Below, piece by piece: positions 8,112 to 16,335 of a DNA stretch of 38,461 nt. Source of the DNA: an uncultured Acetatifactor sp. (GTDB lineage: Bacteria; Bacillota; Clostridia; Lachnospirales; Lachnospiraceae). A program made the position numbers and the translations under genes. The stretch is taken from the NCBI GenBank assembly GCA_947624245.1, contig CANQJL010000023.1, positions 1-38,461 on the forward strand, written 5' to 3'. A model generated the notes under the pieces. The model did no database searches. It had not been told where the DNA came from and was given only the letters and a program-made list of their open reading frames with translations. How positions within the stretch are numbered: position 1 is the stretch's first letter; every line of letters starts with the position of its first letter.

Positions 8112-8729
8112 CTATCTGACTGTTATCAGATCCTTGATCTTGCCGTACACACTGGTCTTGATGCCGGGCACGTTCATGATATCCTCCGGATTCTCAAAAG
8201 CGCCGTTTGTCTCCCTGTAGGAAATGATATCCGCCGCCCTTGTCTCCCCTATCCCGGGAAGCGTACAGAGCGCAGCGGCATCTGCGCTGTTGATATCGAT
8301 CAGGCCGGCCTTTGCATCCTGCACGGCCGACGCCTCTGCCTCCTCCTGCGTGGGGAAATACAGCTTCTGACCGTCGCTCAGTCTCTCCGCCAGATTGACA
8401 TGATCCCGACATGCGGCCTCTGCAAATCCGCCTGCGGCCAGCAGCGCGTCCTCCGCTCTGCTTCCCTCCGGCAGCGCCACCACGCCGGGCGAGACCACCG
8501 CACCGCACACATAGACCCGTATCTCCTGCACGGTATGCGGAGCGCTTCCGCCCGCAGCCTCCTGTCCTTCGGCCGTATCGTCCGAAGATGTATGATCCGC
8601 AGCCGCCTCGCTCTCCGGCAGCTTTCTGCCAATGGTGATCGTCTCTTTCCCTTCGCTTCCGCAGCCGCACAGCAGCACGCATAAAATCAGACTGCACACG
8701 GCAGCCTTCCTATTTACTTTTTTCCTCAT
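8112..8729 (-). CDS. comEA: Competence DNA receptor ComEA, probable lipoprotein form
   Basis: ComEA binds double-stranded DNA outside the membrane and hands it to ComEC. The 205-residue product has an SLBB-type domain (IRVYVCGAVVSPGVV to about residue 140) and a C-terminal double helix-hairpin-helix domain (INSADAAALCTLPGIGETRA and MNVPGIKTSVYGKI). The N terminus reads as a signal peptide ending LLCGC, giving a possible lipobox Cys23; the usual Firmicute ComEA is held by an uncleaved helix instead. The start has AAGGAGAGG upstream. It is the first gene of an operon ending in comEC, but a two-component system and a GerMN lipoprotein lie between them. Confidence 0.92.
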   Translation of the reverse strand: MRKKVNRKAAVCSLILCVLLCGCGSEGKETITIGRKLPESEAAADHTSSDDTAEGQEAAGGSAPHTVQEIRVYVCGAVVSPGVVALPEGSRAEDALLAAGGFAEAACRDHVNLAERLSDGQKLYFPTQEEAEASAVQDAKAGLIDINSADAAALCTLPGIGETRAADIISYRETNGAFENPEDIMNVPGIKTSVYGKIKDLITVR

Positions 8730-8798
8730 AGACCCTCTCCTTCCGCCGCCTTTGCGGCCGGAACTGAAAAGGGCTGCCTCCCTATGCTGATAAAAATT

Positions 8799-8827
8799 AT
8801 TGTAAAGGAAGCCGGAGCATTTTACAA
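8799..8827 (-). promoter_or_regulatory. Promoter of the comEA-comEC operon
   Basis: Read on the minus strand, TTGTAA (8822-8827) and TACAAT (8799-8804) are 17 bases apart, and comEA starts about 70 bases downstream. No other promoter of this quality was seen between the five genes. Confidence 0.6.
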
Positions 8828-8856
8828 GCCTTAATTCTTTAATTTCCCCTTAAATC

Positions 8857-8927
8857 TCTTTACTTCCATTTGCATAAAGTATCTCTATTTCCGCCTGCTT
8901 AAAGTGTCTTTACTTCCACTTAAATAT
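8857..8927. repeat. Imperfect 25-bp direct repeats at a gene end
   Basis: Three imperfect units (8857-8881, 8882-8906, 8907 to about 8927) share a core like TCTTTACTTCC followed by a TTAAAG-type end. The third overlaps the last codons and stop of the DMT transporter gene, so the non-coding units look like duplications of the gene end. Confidence 0.65.
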
Positions 8928-9341
8928 GATGATGCCCGCAATGGCCACCAGCATACCGATACCCTTTCTCCATTCCCAGGGCTGTTTGTCCACTCCGAAC
9001 CAGCCGAGAAGCTCGATCACATACGCCACGATAAGCTGTGCGATGACAATCAGCATCACCGCTCTGGCAGGCCCCAGCATATCCATGCTCCTGATGACCG
9101 TATAGGTGATGAACGCACCGATGGCGCCGCCGAGCAGCATATACTTCGGCTGTACCTGAAAGACCTGCAGAGGATTGCTCCTGTCCGTAAAGAGCCACGC
9201 CCCCGCACAGACGACCAAAGCGGTCAACTGTACAAAAGCGCTCGCCGTCCAGATGCTGGACGCCTTCGTCACCTGCGTGTTGAACACTCCCTGTACACTC
9301 ATCAGCGCTCCCGAAATCAGCGCAATAAAAAAACCAATCAT
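8910..9341 (-). CDS. DMT-family transporter, DUF606/YdcZ type
   Basis: A small membrane protein of 143 residues with five hydrophobic segments (starting MIGFFIALISGALMSVQG). The pattern GVFNTQVTK, the AFVQLTALVVCAGAW segment and the ending GMLVAIAGIIIFKWK fit the DUF606 branch of the drug/metabolite transporter superfamily, whose substrates are mostly unknown. The frame extends 17 codons upstream; the ATG at 9341 gives the usual family start, though a GTG at 9350 is closer to the AGGAAAGG site. It stands alone between the com operon and the arginine operon. Confidence 0.82.
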   Translation of the reverse strand: MIGFFIALISGALMSVQGVFNTQVTKASSIWTASAFVQLTALVVCAGAWLFTDRSNPLQVFQVQPKYMLLGGAIGAFITYTVIRSMDMLGPARAVMLIVIAQLIVAYVIELLGWFGVDKQPWEWRKGIGMLVAIAGIIIFKWK

Positions 9342-9431
9342 GCGATACACACTGCCTTTCCTTTTTTCATCAGTGTATCCCATGATTGGCAATTTATGCG
9401 TCCAAAGACCGGCCGTGCCGTCCGAATCGGC

Positions 9432-10832
9432 TTACGACGTCCCGCCAAGCTGGACGGATATCTGCTGTGACAGCTCCTCCACCAGCGCGGGTACATCTTC
9501 GCCGTTCCACGCCCGGGCAAACAGCCGCTCAAGATACAGCCAGTAATTCCCCGTCTCCATCATCTTCGGCAGCGGAATGCTTCCGGCGTACTCCTGTTGA
9601 AAGACCTGCAATTCCGCATTGTCCGTATTGGCGTTTCGGTTGGCCGGAATCTTGCCCGCCCGCTCGTACAGACTGTCCGCGCCCTCGGTCACCAGATAGG
9701 CCGCGAAACGGTTCGCCAGCTCCTTGTGAGCAGAGTAACCGTTTACCGCCACCGCATTTGTGACCGACATGGAGCGGCCCGCCAATTCGGGGCTCACGTC
9801 CGGCATGGGCGCCATTCCGTACTCATAAGAAAAGGTGCCATCCTCCTTCGCCTTTGCAAGCTTATCCACAATGTCCGACGTGGCGATGGTAAAGACGATC
9901 TTGCCGTCCATAAAGTCCTGAATCACACTCTCATAGGTCACGGTATCGGACTCGATGGAAAAGAACTGATTCAGCGCCGTGTACACCTGCAGGCACTGTA
10001 CGGTCTCCTGATTGGCAATGTCCACCGTCCCGTGGTCGTCACCGGCCTCACCGCCCACGATCATATAATTTCCCACGATCCAGTAATTGTATAAGATATC
10101 CGAGACGTCCCATTTCATGACGCCATCCACGCCCTCGGGCGGGTTGAAGGTATCTGCGATATTCAGAATGTCATCTACTGTGGCAGGTACGGATCTGCTC
10201 AAATACTCCTTGGTCTTCTCGGCCAGAACCGTCTCGTCGATCTCTATGCCGTCGGAATCCTCCGCAGGCTCGCCGTCCTCCTCCCCCTCTCCCAACAGCT
10301 CACGCTGAGCGCTCTGGGCCGCCCACTGCTCCAGATAAGTCTCGTTGTACACCAGCACACTGGTCTCGAAAAACAGAGGATACGCTATCCTTTTCCCGTG
10401 GTAGGTCACTGCGGACAGAGCCGCGGGCGAAAAATTCTCCTCGCTTAAGACGCCCTGCTCATCTGCGGCCTCCTCCGCCAGACCGGCCAGATAAGCCTTT
10501 TCCAGCGATTCATGGCTGAGAAGATACACATCCGGCGCCTGATCCGAGTGAAGCGACGCCTGATTTACCGCCTCCAGATATTCGCTGTCAGATGTGAGCA
10601 CCGGTATGACCCGCGCATCTTCCTTCTCCCCGAAGGCCACTGCGGCGCTGTTGACAAAATCGGTCAAAGCCTCGTCGGAATACCAGAAATAAATGGTCTC
10701 CTTATCCTCGAACCACGCCGTGTCATCGTCTTCCTTCTCTATTTCTCTGGGCGGCAGGGTACTGCCGTATAAAAGAGCGGCAGCCATGGCGGCCACGGCT
10801 GTCACTTTCAAAAGTCTGCTGTGAATATGCAT
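9432..10832 (-). CDS. Extracellular solute-binding protein, maltose-type fold (orphan)
   Basis: The 466-residue product has an N-terminal hydrophobic segment (about 8-24) without a lipobox Cys, so it may be secreted or anchored by that helix. It then shows the pattern of family-1 ABC solute-binding proteins: ETIYFWYSDEALTDFV near the start, APDVYLLSHESLEKA, YPLFFETSVLVYNE, a late SMSVTNAVAVNGYS and AGKIPANRNA. A Glu/Asp-rich insert follows about residue 175. No permease or ATPase gene lies nearby. The start overlaps the argD stop region: GGGAG sits inside the last argD codons and the ATG follows the stop by two bases, so translation is probably coupled to argD. Confidence 0.85.
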   Translation of the reverse strand: MHIHSRLLKVTAVAAMAAALLYGSTLPPREIEKEDDDTAWFEDKETIYFWYSDEALTDFVNSAAVAFGEKEDARVIPVLTSDSEYLEAVNQASLHSDQAPDVYLLSHESLEKAYLAGLAEEAADEQGVLSEENFSPAALSAVTYHGKRIAYPLFFETSVLVYNETYLEQWAAQSAQRELLGEGEEDGEPAEDSDGIEIDETVLAEKTKEYLSRSVPATVDDILNIADTFNPPEGVDGVMKWDVSDILYNYWIVGNYMIVGGEAGDDHGTVDIANQETVQCLQVYTALNQFFSIESDTVTYESVIQDFMDGKIVFTIATSDIVDKLAKAKEDGTFSYEYGMAPMPDVSPELAGRSMSVTNAVAVNGYSAHKELANRFAAYLVTEGADSLYERAGKIPANRNANTDNAELQVFQQEYAGSIPLPKMMETGNYWLYLERLFARAWNGEDVPALVEELSQQISVQLGGTS

Positions 10833-10834
10833 AT

Positions 10835-12031
10835 TTAACTCCCGATACAGGTGTCCAGAACGGAAACCATCTCGTCTACATTTTTCTTTGTTATCACGAG
10901 AGGAGGTACCAAACGTATGATATCGGCGCCGGCATTGATCAGAATCAGACCCTTCTCCATCGCTCTGTCAATAATGTCCCTGACGGGCCGCGAGAACACA
11001 AGTCCCTGCATCAGACCCGCGCCTCTTCGCTCCGTAATGCAGTCATATCTGTCCTTCAGCTCGTCAAGGCGCTGCTCCAGATAAGGCGCCACCTCTCTCA
11101 CATTTTCTATTATATGGTCCTTTTCAAATAAATCAAGTACTTTTTCCACCGCGGCACAGGCCAGAGGATTGCCGCCGTATGTGGTGCCGTGGTCCCCTGC
11201 CGCAAGAGAATTTTGCGCCACCTTCTCGGTCATCAGGAACGCGCCCACCGGCACGCCGCAGCCCAGCGCTTTCGCGGTAGTCATGATATCCGGCTTTACG
11301 CCGTATCTCTGCCACGCATACATATAGCCGGTTCTTCCCATACCGCACTGGATCTCGTCCAGTATCAGCAGAATGTCTTTCTCGTCACAGATATCCCGCA
11401 CCTGACGCAGGAAGCCTTCCTCGGCCGGGAACAGTCCTCCCTCGCCCTGCACGGTCTCCAGAATAACGGCGCAGGTCTTGTCTGTGATCTGCTTTTTCAC
11501 GCTCTCCACGTCGTTCAGATCGGCGAATTTCACATGGCCGATCATGGGTTCAAAAGGCTCCCGATATTTGGGATTCCCCGTGACGGACAGCGCGCCGAAG
11601 GTCCTGCCGTGAAAGGAATGGTTCATGGCAATAATCTCATGATCGGTGGTTTTGTCTTTCAGATAAGCATATTTGCGGGCCGCCTTGATCGCCCCCTCCA
11701 CCGCCTCCGCTCCGGAGTTGGTAAAAAATACCCTGTCCATACCCGAGACCGCTTTCAGCTTGCGGGCCGCCTCCACGGCGGGCACATTGTAATAATAGTT
11801 GGAGGTATGGATCACCTTATCGATCTGCGCTTTCAGGGCATCGTTGTACTCTTTGTTTCCATACCCTAAGGCAAACACGGCAATACCGGAAACAAAATCC
11901 AGATATTTCTTGCCGTCCGTGTCATACAGGCAGACTCCCTCGCCCCTGTCGATCACGATCTGATAGCGGTTGTAAGTGTGGAGCAGGTCTCGCTCCGCCT
12001 GTTCAATATATGCTTTCATCGTCTCGCTCAT
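10835..12031 (-). CDS. argD: Acetylornithine aminotransferase
   Basis: ArgD is a cytoplasmic PLP enzyme that converts N-acetylglutamate semialdehyde to N-acetylornithine using glutamate. The 398-residue protein shows TNSGAEAVEGAIKAARKY (cofactor phosphate binding), NHSFHGRTFGALSVTG, DEIQCGMGRTG and the PLP lysine Lys254 in TTAKALGCGVPVGAF, at normal family length. GGGAG precedes the start. Similar fold-I transaminases (ornithine, GABA) are the main alternative, but the position after argC, argJ and argB settles the call. The gene is followed with almost no gap by a solute-binding protein gene. Confidence 0.96.
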   Translation of the reverse strand: MSETMKAYIEQAERDLLHTYNRYQIVIDRGEGVCLYDTDGKKYLDFVSGIAVFALGYGNKEYNDALKAQIDKVIHTSNYYYNVPAVEAARKLKAVSGMDRVFFTNSGAEAVEGAIKAARKYAYLKDKTTDHEIIAMNHSFHGRTFGALSVTGNPKYREPFEPMIGHVKFADLNDVESVKKQITDKTCAVILETVQGEGGLFPAEEGFLRQVRDICDEKDILLILDEIQCGMGRTGYMYAWQRYGVKPDIMTTAKALGCGVPVGAFLMTEKVAQNSLAAGDHGTTYGGNPLACAAVEKVLDLFEKDHIIENVREVAPYLEQRLDELKDRYDCITERRGAGLMQGLVFSRPVRDIIDRAMEKGLILINAGADIIRLVPPLVITKKNVDEMVSVLDTCIGS

Positions 12032-12087
12032 AATAACTCCCTGCCTTTCTCTGCCGTTCGGAGGTTGCCGATTTTTTCGCCTGTCCG

Positions 12088-13017
12088 CTATGCCTCTTCT
12101 TCCGTGCAGAACCGGTCCCGTTTTGTTCCCAGCGCCAGATTGTCGTCGTCGGCAATGATGGCGGTGCCGATACCCTTCTTGGTGAAGATCTCCAGCAGAA
12201 GGCAGTGCGGCACACGGCCGTCCAGAATGTGGACACGGCTGACGCCGCTCTTGATAGCGGAGGTGCAGTTGTTCAGCTTGGGCAGCATACCTCCGCCGAT
12301 CACGCCGCTGTCAATGAGCCGATCCGCCTCGGAGGCGGTCAGTCTGGAGATAAAGCTCTCCTTGTCGTTGATATCGCGGTACAGGCCCTCGATGTCGGTC
12401 AGAAATACCAGCTTGTCGGCGCCTACCGCCTTCGCGATGGCACAGGCGGCATCGTCCGCATTGATATTGTAGGTATCGTAATTGTCGTCCAGACCAATGG
12501 GGGCGACAATGGGAAGGAAGTCGTTCTCCAGCAGATCGTACAGGACCTTCGCGTCCACCTCTCTGATCTCGCCCACAAATCCGATATCCTGACCGTCGGC
12601 GTATTTCTTATCCACCTTCAGGAGGCCGCCGTCCTTGCCGCTGACGCCCACTGCCTTGACGCCCAGCTCCTGCACCATGGTGACAAGGCTCTTATTCACC
12701 TTGTTCAGGACCATTTCGGCGATTTCCATCGTCTCCTCATCGGTGACCCGCAGTCCGTTCACGAATTCTGCTTCCTTGCCGACCTTGCCCACCCAGCGGC
12801 TGATCTCTTTTCCTCCGCCGTGTACGATGATGGGCTTAAAGCCCACCAGCTTCAGAAGGGTGACGTCCTTGATGACGTTTTTCTGAAGCTCCGTATTGCT
12901 CATGGCGCTTCCGCCGTATTTCACCACAATGATCTTGCGGTTGAATCGCTGAATATAGGGAAGCGCCTCGATGAGCACTTCCGCCTTCTGAAGGACCTGC
13001 TGCATATCTTTTTCCAT
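12088..13017 (-). CDS. argB: Acetylglutamate kinase
   Basis: ArgB phosphorylates N-acetylglutamate, the second step of the acetylated arginine route. The 309-residue product has the amino-acid kinase motifs KYGGSAM (about 34-40) and HGGGKEI, and the C-terminal [14 protein letters not shown] and GIGTAI segments. An N-terminal helix before the first strand ([25 protein letters not shown]) resembles that of arginine-inhibited ArgB forms, so feedback control by arginine is possible. AAAGGAG lies upstream of the start. It sits 114 bases after argJ and 56 before argD. Confidence 0.96.
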   Translation of the reverse strand: MEKDMQQVLQKAEVLIEALPYIQRFNRKIIVVKYGGSAMSNTELQKNVIKDVTLLKLVGFKPIIVHGGGKEISRWVGKVGKEAEFVNGLRVTDEETMEIAEMVLNKVNKSLVTMVQELGVKAVGVSGKDGGLLKVDKKYADGQDIGFVGEIREVDAKVLYDLLENDFLPIVAPIGLDDNYDTYNINADDAACAIAKAVGADKLVFLTDIEGLYRDINDKESFISRLTASEADRLIDSGVIGGGMLPKLNNCTSAIKSGVSRVHILDGRVPHCLLLEIFTKKGIGTAIIADDDNLALGTKRDRFCTEEEA

Positions 13018-13131
13018 ATCGTTATACTCCTTTGCGCGAATCTATGATCCTTTCCCGAATCATATCTGCTATGAAGTTCGACACAAGCCACAGAGACCGT
13101 TCTTCGCTTTCTTTGCGCGGTCCCTCACGGT

Positions 13132-14355
13132 TCAGCTGCGGTAATCGGCGTTGATCTTCACGTAATCGTAGCTGAGATCGCAGCCCCAGGCTGTGGCTTC
13201 AAAATCTCCCATGTGCATGTCTGCCAGAACGGTGACCTCGGGGGCCGAGAGGATCTTCGTGGCCTCCTCCTCGCTGTAGTCGAGAGCGTTTCCCTTGCCG
13301 TAAATGTGCATTCTGCCGTTCTCACTCTCAAAATAGAGGTCCACGTTCTCCGGATCGAACACCGCTCCCGAGTAGCCCAGGGCGCAGAGGAAACGTCCGA
13401 AGTTGGCGTCGTGGCCGAAGATCGCCGCCTTGCTCAGGGAAGAACAGATCACGGACTTTGCCAGTGTCCTGGCGTCTTCCTTTGTGGCCGCTCCGATTAC
13501 CCTGCACTCGAACAGCGCCGTGGCTCCCTCGCCGTCGCCGGCCATCTTGCGGGCCAGATATGTGGTGACATAGTGAAGCGCCTCGCAGAACCTGTTATAG
13601 TCGTCGCCTTCCTCCGTGATCTCGGGATTGCCCGCCTGACCGTTTGCCAAGAGAAGCAGAGTGTCATTGGTGCTGGTGTCCCCGTCCACGGAAATCATAT
13701 TGAAGGAGTCCTCCACGTCCGCGCGAAGCGCCTTCCGAAGCATCTCCCCGGAAATATTTGCATCGGTGGTGAGAAAGCCCAGCATGGTACACATGTTGGG
13801 GTGTATCATACCGGAGCCCTTGCACATGCCGCCTAGGGTGACGGTCCTGCCGCCGATCTGCATCTGCACCGCAATCTCCTTGGGGACGGTGTCCGTGGTC
13901 ATGATGGCCCTGGCCGCGTCATGTGCGGCCTCCGAAGTGCTGTTCTTTTCTGCCACCAGCGTCTCAATGCCGGCAGTGATGCGGTCCACGGGAATCTGCA
14001 TACCGATGACGCCTGTGGAGGCCACCAGAACGGCATTTGCCGGAATCCCCAGAAGCTTTCCCGCGCACTCCGCCTCCGCTCTGCAGCAGTCCATTCCCTG
14101 CTGACCGGTACAGGCGTTGGCAATGCCGGAATTGACTACCACAGCCTGTACGAAAGGAGAAGTATCCACCAGCTCCTTATCCCACTTTACCGGCGCCGCC
14201 TTCACCAGATTCGAGGTAAAGGTCCCCGCCGCTCTGCAGGGCGTTTCACTGTAGATCAGCGCCATATCCTTGCGGTCCCTGTATTTGATTGCAGCTTCTG
14301 CAGCCGCCGCCTGAAATCCCTTTGCCGCGGTCACGCCGCCCTCGATCTGTTTCAT
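13132..14355 (-). CDS. argJ: Glutamate N-acetyltransferase / ornithine acetyltransferase
   Basis: ArgJ recycles the acetyl group from acetylornithine to glutamate; many forms also make acetylglutamate from acetyl-CoA. The 407-residue precursor normally cuts itself in front of a nucleophilic Thr. Here the site reads HPNMCTMLGFLTTDA with Thr190 as the expected nucleophile, preceded by Cys189 where most family members have Ala. VVNSGIANACTG, ASTGVIGMQIP and TNDTLLLLANG are typical. GAGGAG precedes the start. It lies in the arginine operon between a GNAT gene and argB. Confidence 0.95.
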   Translation of the reverse strand: MKQIEGGVTAAKGFQAAAAEAAIKYRDRKDMALIYSETPCRAAGTFTSNLVKAAPVKWDKELVDTSPFVQAVVVNSGIANACTGQQGMDCCRAEAECAGKLLGIPANAVLVASTGVIGMQIPVDRITAGIETLVAEKNSTSEAAHDAARAIMTTDTVPKEIAVQMQIGGRTVTLGGMCKGSGMIHPNMCTMLGFLTTDANISGEMLRKALRADVEDSFNMISVDGDTSTNDTLLLLANGQAGNPEITEEGDDYNRFCEALHYVTTYLARKMAGDGEGATALFECRVIGAATKEDARTLAKSVICSSLSKAAIFGHDANFGRFLCALGYSGAVFDPENVDLYFESENGRMHIYGKGNALDYSEEEATKILSAPEVTVLADMHMGDFEATAWGCDLSYDYVKINADYRS

Positions 14356-14483
14356 ATCTCTCCTCGATTCCGCCGCTCCTGCCGCGGCCTGCCTTTCCGT
14401 TTCCCATTCAGACGCTCCCTGCGTGATGCTGCAGGCGGCTCCTGCGTCCTCCCGTCATGCACCGGAGCCGGCGCCTGTGCTTC

Positions 14484-14945
14484 CTACCGATTGAATGCGG
14501 TGATATTTGCCTCGTTCAGCGTAAAATCATAATAATTTAAGTCCTCGCGTCTGGTCCAGCCGATCCGGTTCCAGAAGGCGTTCCCGATGTCGTTCACGGT
14601 AAAGGCGATCAGGCTCACCTTGTTAATCTGCTCCGCCCGCAGGGCGTTCATGCAGCGGACCACCATCTCCTTGCCGATGCCGTGTCTGCGGCAGTCCTCC
14701 CGCACGCACACGTGATACAGACAGCCCCGTCTTCCGTCGTGGCCGCAGAGAATACCGCCCACCACGGCGCCGTCCTCAGCTACCGCCACCACGCTGGTAG
14801 TGGGATTGCGCCTTAAAAAGCGCTCCACTCCCTCTCTGGAATCGTCGATGCTCCTCATGCCGAAGCCCTTTATCGTCATCCACAGGGCATACAGGCCCTC
14901 GTAATCCTCTATGGTCATCGTCCTGACCGTGTAATTTCCGTTCAT
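14484..14945 (-). CDS. GNAT-family N-acetyltransferase in the arginine operon
   Basis: The 153-residue protein is a single GNAT domain: VVAVAEDGAVVGGILCGHDGRRGCLYHVCV, the acetyl-CoA loop CRRHGIGKEMV, and NAFWNRIGWTRRED near the end. The substrate cannot be read from sequence. Its place between argC and argJ suggests a part in arginine synthesis, for example making N-acetylglutamate to prime the ArgJ cycle, but RimI-like protein acetylation is equally possible. Gaps of about 127 bases on each side contain GC-rich sequence without a gene. A GGAG-type site is present upstream. Confidence 0.85.
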   Translation of the reverse strand: MNGNYTVRTMTIEDYEGLYALWMTIKGFGMRSIDDSREGVERFLRRNPTTSVVAVAEDGAVVGGILCGHDGRRGCLYHVCVREDCRRHGIGKEMVVRCMNALRAEQINKVSLIAFTVNDIGNAFWNRIGWTRREDLNYYDFTLNEANITAFNR

Positions 14946-15072
14946 CTTTTCTCCGCTCCTGCGCTGTCCGCATCGACTAGCGCGCCGCCTGCGCCGTTTC
15001 GGCTCCTTCAGCCGCCCGCACCGTCTCCGGCCCTTTCAGCCGTCGCTTCGCCTGCGCCATGTGCTCCCATCG

Positions 15073-16131
15073 TTACGGGAAGCAGGGAACCATCTCCAGC
15101 CCCTCGCTCTCCTTCAGGCCGAACAGCAGATTCATGTTCTGAACCGCCTGTCCCGCCGCGCCCTTCACCAGATTATCCAGCGCGCCCATCATGACAATTC
15201 GGCCTGTCCTCTCATCGATGACAAAACCGATGTCCACATAGTTGCTGCCCTCCACCCATTTTGTCTCGGGGCAGACGCCCTTCTCCAGCACTCGGACGAA
15301 TTTTTCGTTCCCGTAATATCTTTCATACACAGCCCGAATCTCGTCATATGAGGGCAGCGTACCGTCGGCCCCGCGCCTCAGGCTTGCATACTCCGTGACA
15401 AGGATTCCCCTGTTCATGGGAACCAGATGGGGCGTAAAGCTCAGCGTCACGCTCCGCCCGCAGGCATAGCCGAGCTGCTCCTCTATCTCCGGCGTATGGC
15501 GGTGGCTCGCCACGCCGTATGCCTTCATATTTTCGTTCACCTCGCAGAACAGGTTCTGCACCTTTGCCCCCCTGCCCGCGCCGGAGGTGCCGGACTTGGC
15601 ATCGATGATGAGCGTGTCCGTGTCGATGAGCCCCTCCTTCACCAGCGGATATGCGGTCAAAATAGAGCAGGTGGTATAGCAGCCGGGATTGGCCACCAGT
15701 CTGGTCCGATCGGTGATCTGTCCCCTGTTGATCTCACAGAGCCCGTAGACGGCCTCCGGAATGAACTGCGGAGACTTATGCTCTATGCCGTACCATTTTT
15801 CATATGTCGCCACGTCCTTGATGCGGTAGTCCGCGGACAGGTCAACGACCTTTACTTTTGACAGAATTTCCTCCGTCAGCACCCCTGCCAGAAATCCCTG
15901 GGGCGTTGCGGTAAAGATCACGTCGGCCTGCTCTGCCAGCTCCTGCAGATCGTCATCCCTGCAGATGTCCTCCACCACCCGAAACATATTTCTGTATACG
16001 TCGCTGTATCGCTTGTCTATGTAGCTTTTGGAGCCGTACCAGACGACCTCGGCCTCCCTGTGGCCCTGCAGAAGCCGCACCAGCTCTCCTCCGGCGTAGC
16101 CCGTAGCGCCGATAATGCCTGCTCTTATCAT
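15073..16131 (-). CDS. argC: N-acetyl-gamma-glutamyl-phosphate reductase
   Basis: ArgC is the NADPH-dependent enzyme of the third arginine step. The 352-residue product begins MIRAGIIGATGYAGGELVRLL (nucleotide fold) and carries the catalytic Cys151 in NPGCYTT; SGAGRGAK and HRHTPEIEEQL are also characteristic. An in-frame ATG eight codons further up exists, but GGGAGG sits five bases before the ATG at 16131, so that start is chosen. It is the first gene of the operon, with a promoter and ArgR-like operator between it and divergent argG. Confidence 0.96.
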   Translation of the reverse strand: MIRAGIIGATGYAGGELVRLLQGHREAEVVWYGSKSYIDKRYSDVYRNMFRVVEDICRDDDLQELAEQADVIFTATPQGFLAGVLTEEILSKVKVVDLSADYRIKDVATYEKWYGIEHKSPQFIPEAVYGLCEINRGQITDRTRLVANPGCYTTCSILTAYPLVKEGLIDTDTLIIDAKSGTSGAGRGAKVQNLFCEVNENMKAYGVASHRHTPEIEEQLGYACGRSVTLSFTPHLVPMNRGILVTEYASLRRGADGTLPSYDEIRAVYERYYGNEKFVRVLEKGVCPETKWVEGSNYVDIGFVIDERTGRIVMMGALDNLVKGAAGQAVQNMNLLFGLKESEGLEMVPCFP

Positions 16132-16167
16132 ATTTCCTCCCGAATACCGTTTCAAAGTGACTTTACT

Positions 16168-16195
16168 ATTATATCACTTTTTGCACTGATGTCTA
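16168..16195 (-). promoter_or_regulatory. argC operon promoter
   Basis: On the minus strand, TAGACA (16190-16195) and a perfect TATAAT (16168-16173) are 16 bases apart, 37 bases before the argC start codon. Confidence 0.7.
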
Positions 16196-16243
16196 CTACT
16201 TTATAAGGAAAATTTTATATTTATTCATTTTCATGTAATTTAT

Positions 16244-16257
16244 TGCATAAAAATGCA
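16244..16257. promoter_or_regulatory. ARG-box-like operator (ArgR)
   Basis: The palindrome TGCATAAAAATGCA resembles the ArgR/AhrC box (TGAATAAAAATTCA type in Bacillus). It lies between the argC and argG promoters, four bases before the argG -35, with a weaker TTATTCATTTTCATG half-match at about 16221-16235. ArgR with bound arginine would be expected to repress both directions; this is inferred from the match and the neighbours. Confidence 0.7.
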
Positions 16258-16260
16258 TAC

Positions 16261-16289
16261 TTGCAATTCCAAGGGTTCTGTTGTATAGT
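16261..16289 (+). promoter_or_regulatory. argG promoter
   Basis: A -35 TTGCAA (16261-16266) and a -10 TATAGT (16284-16289) with 17 bases between, placed 47 bases before the argG start and abutting the ARG-box-like palindrome. Confidence 0.75.
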
Positions 16290-16335
16290 GATTTCAGCTT
16301 GTAAAAAAATATACATATATACGGAGGCTCATATT

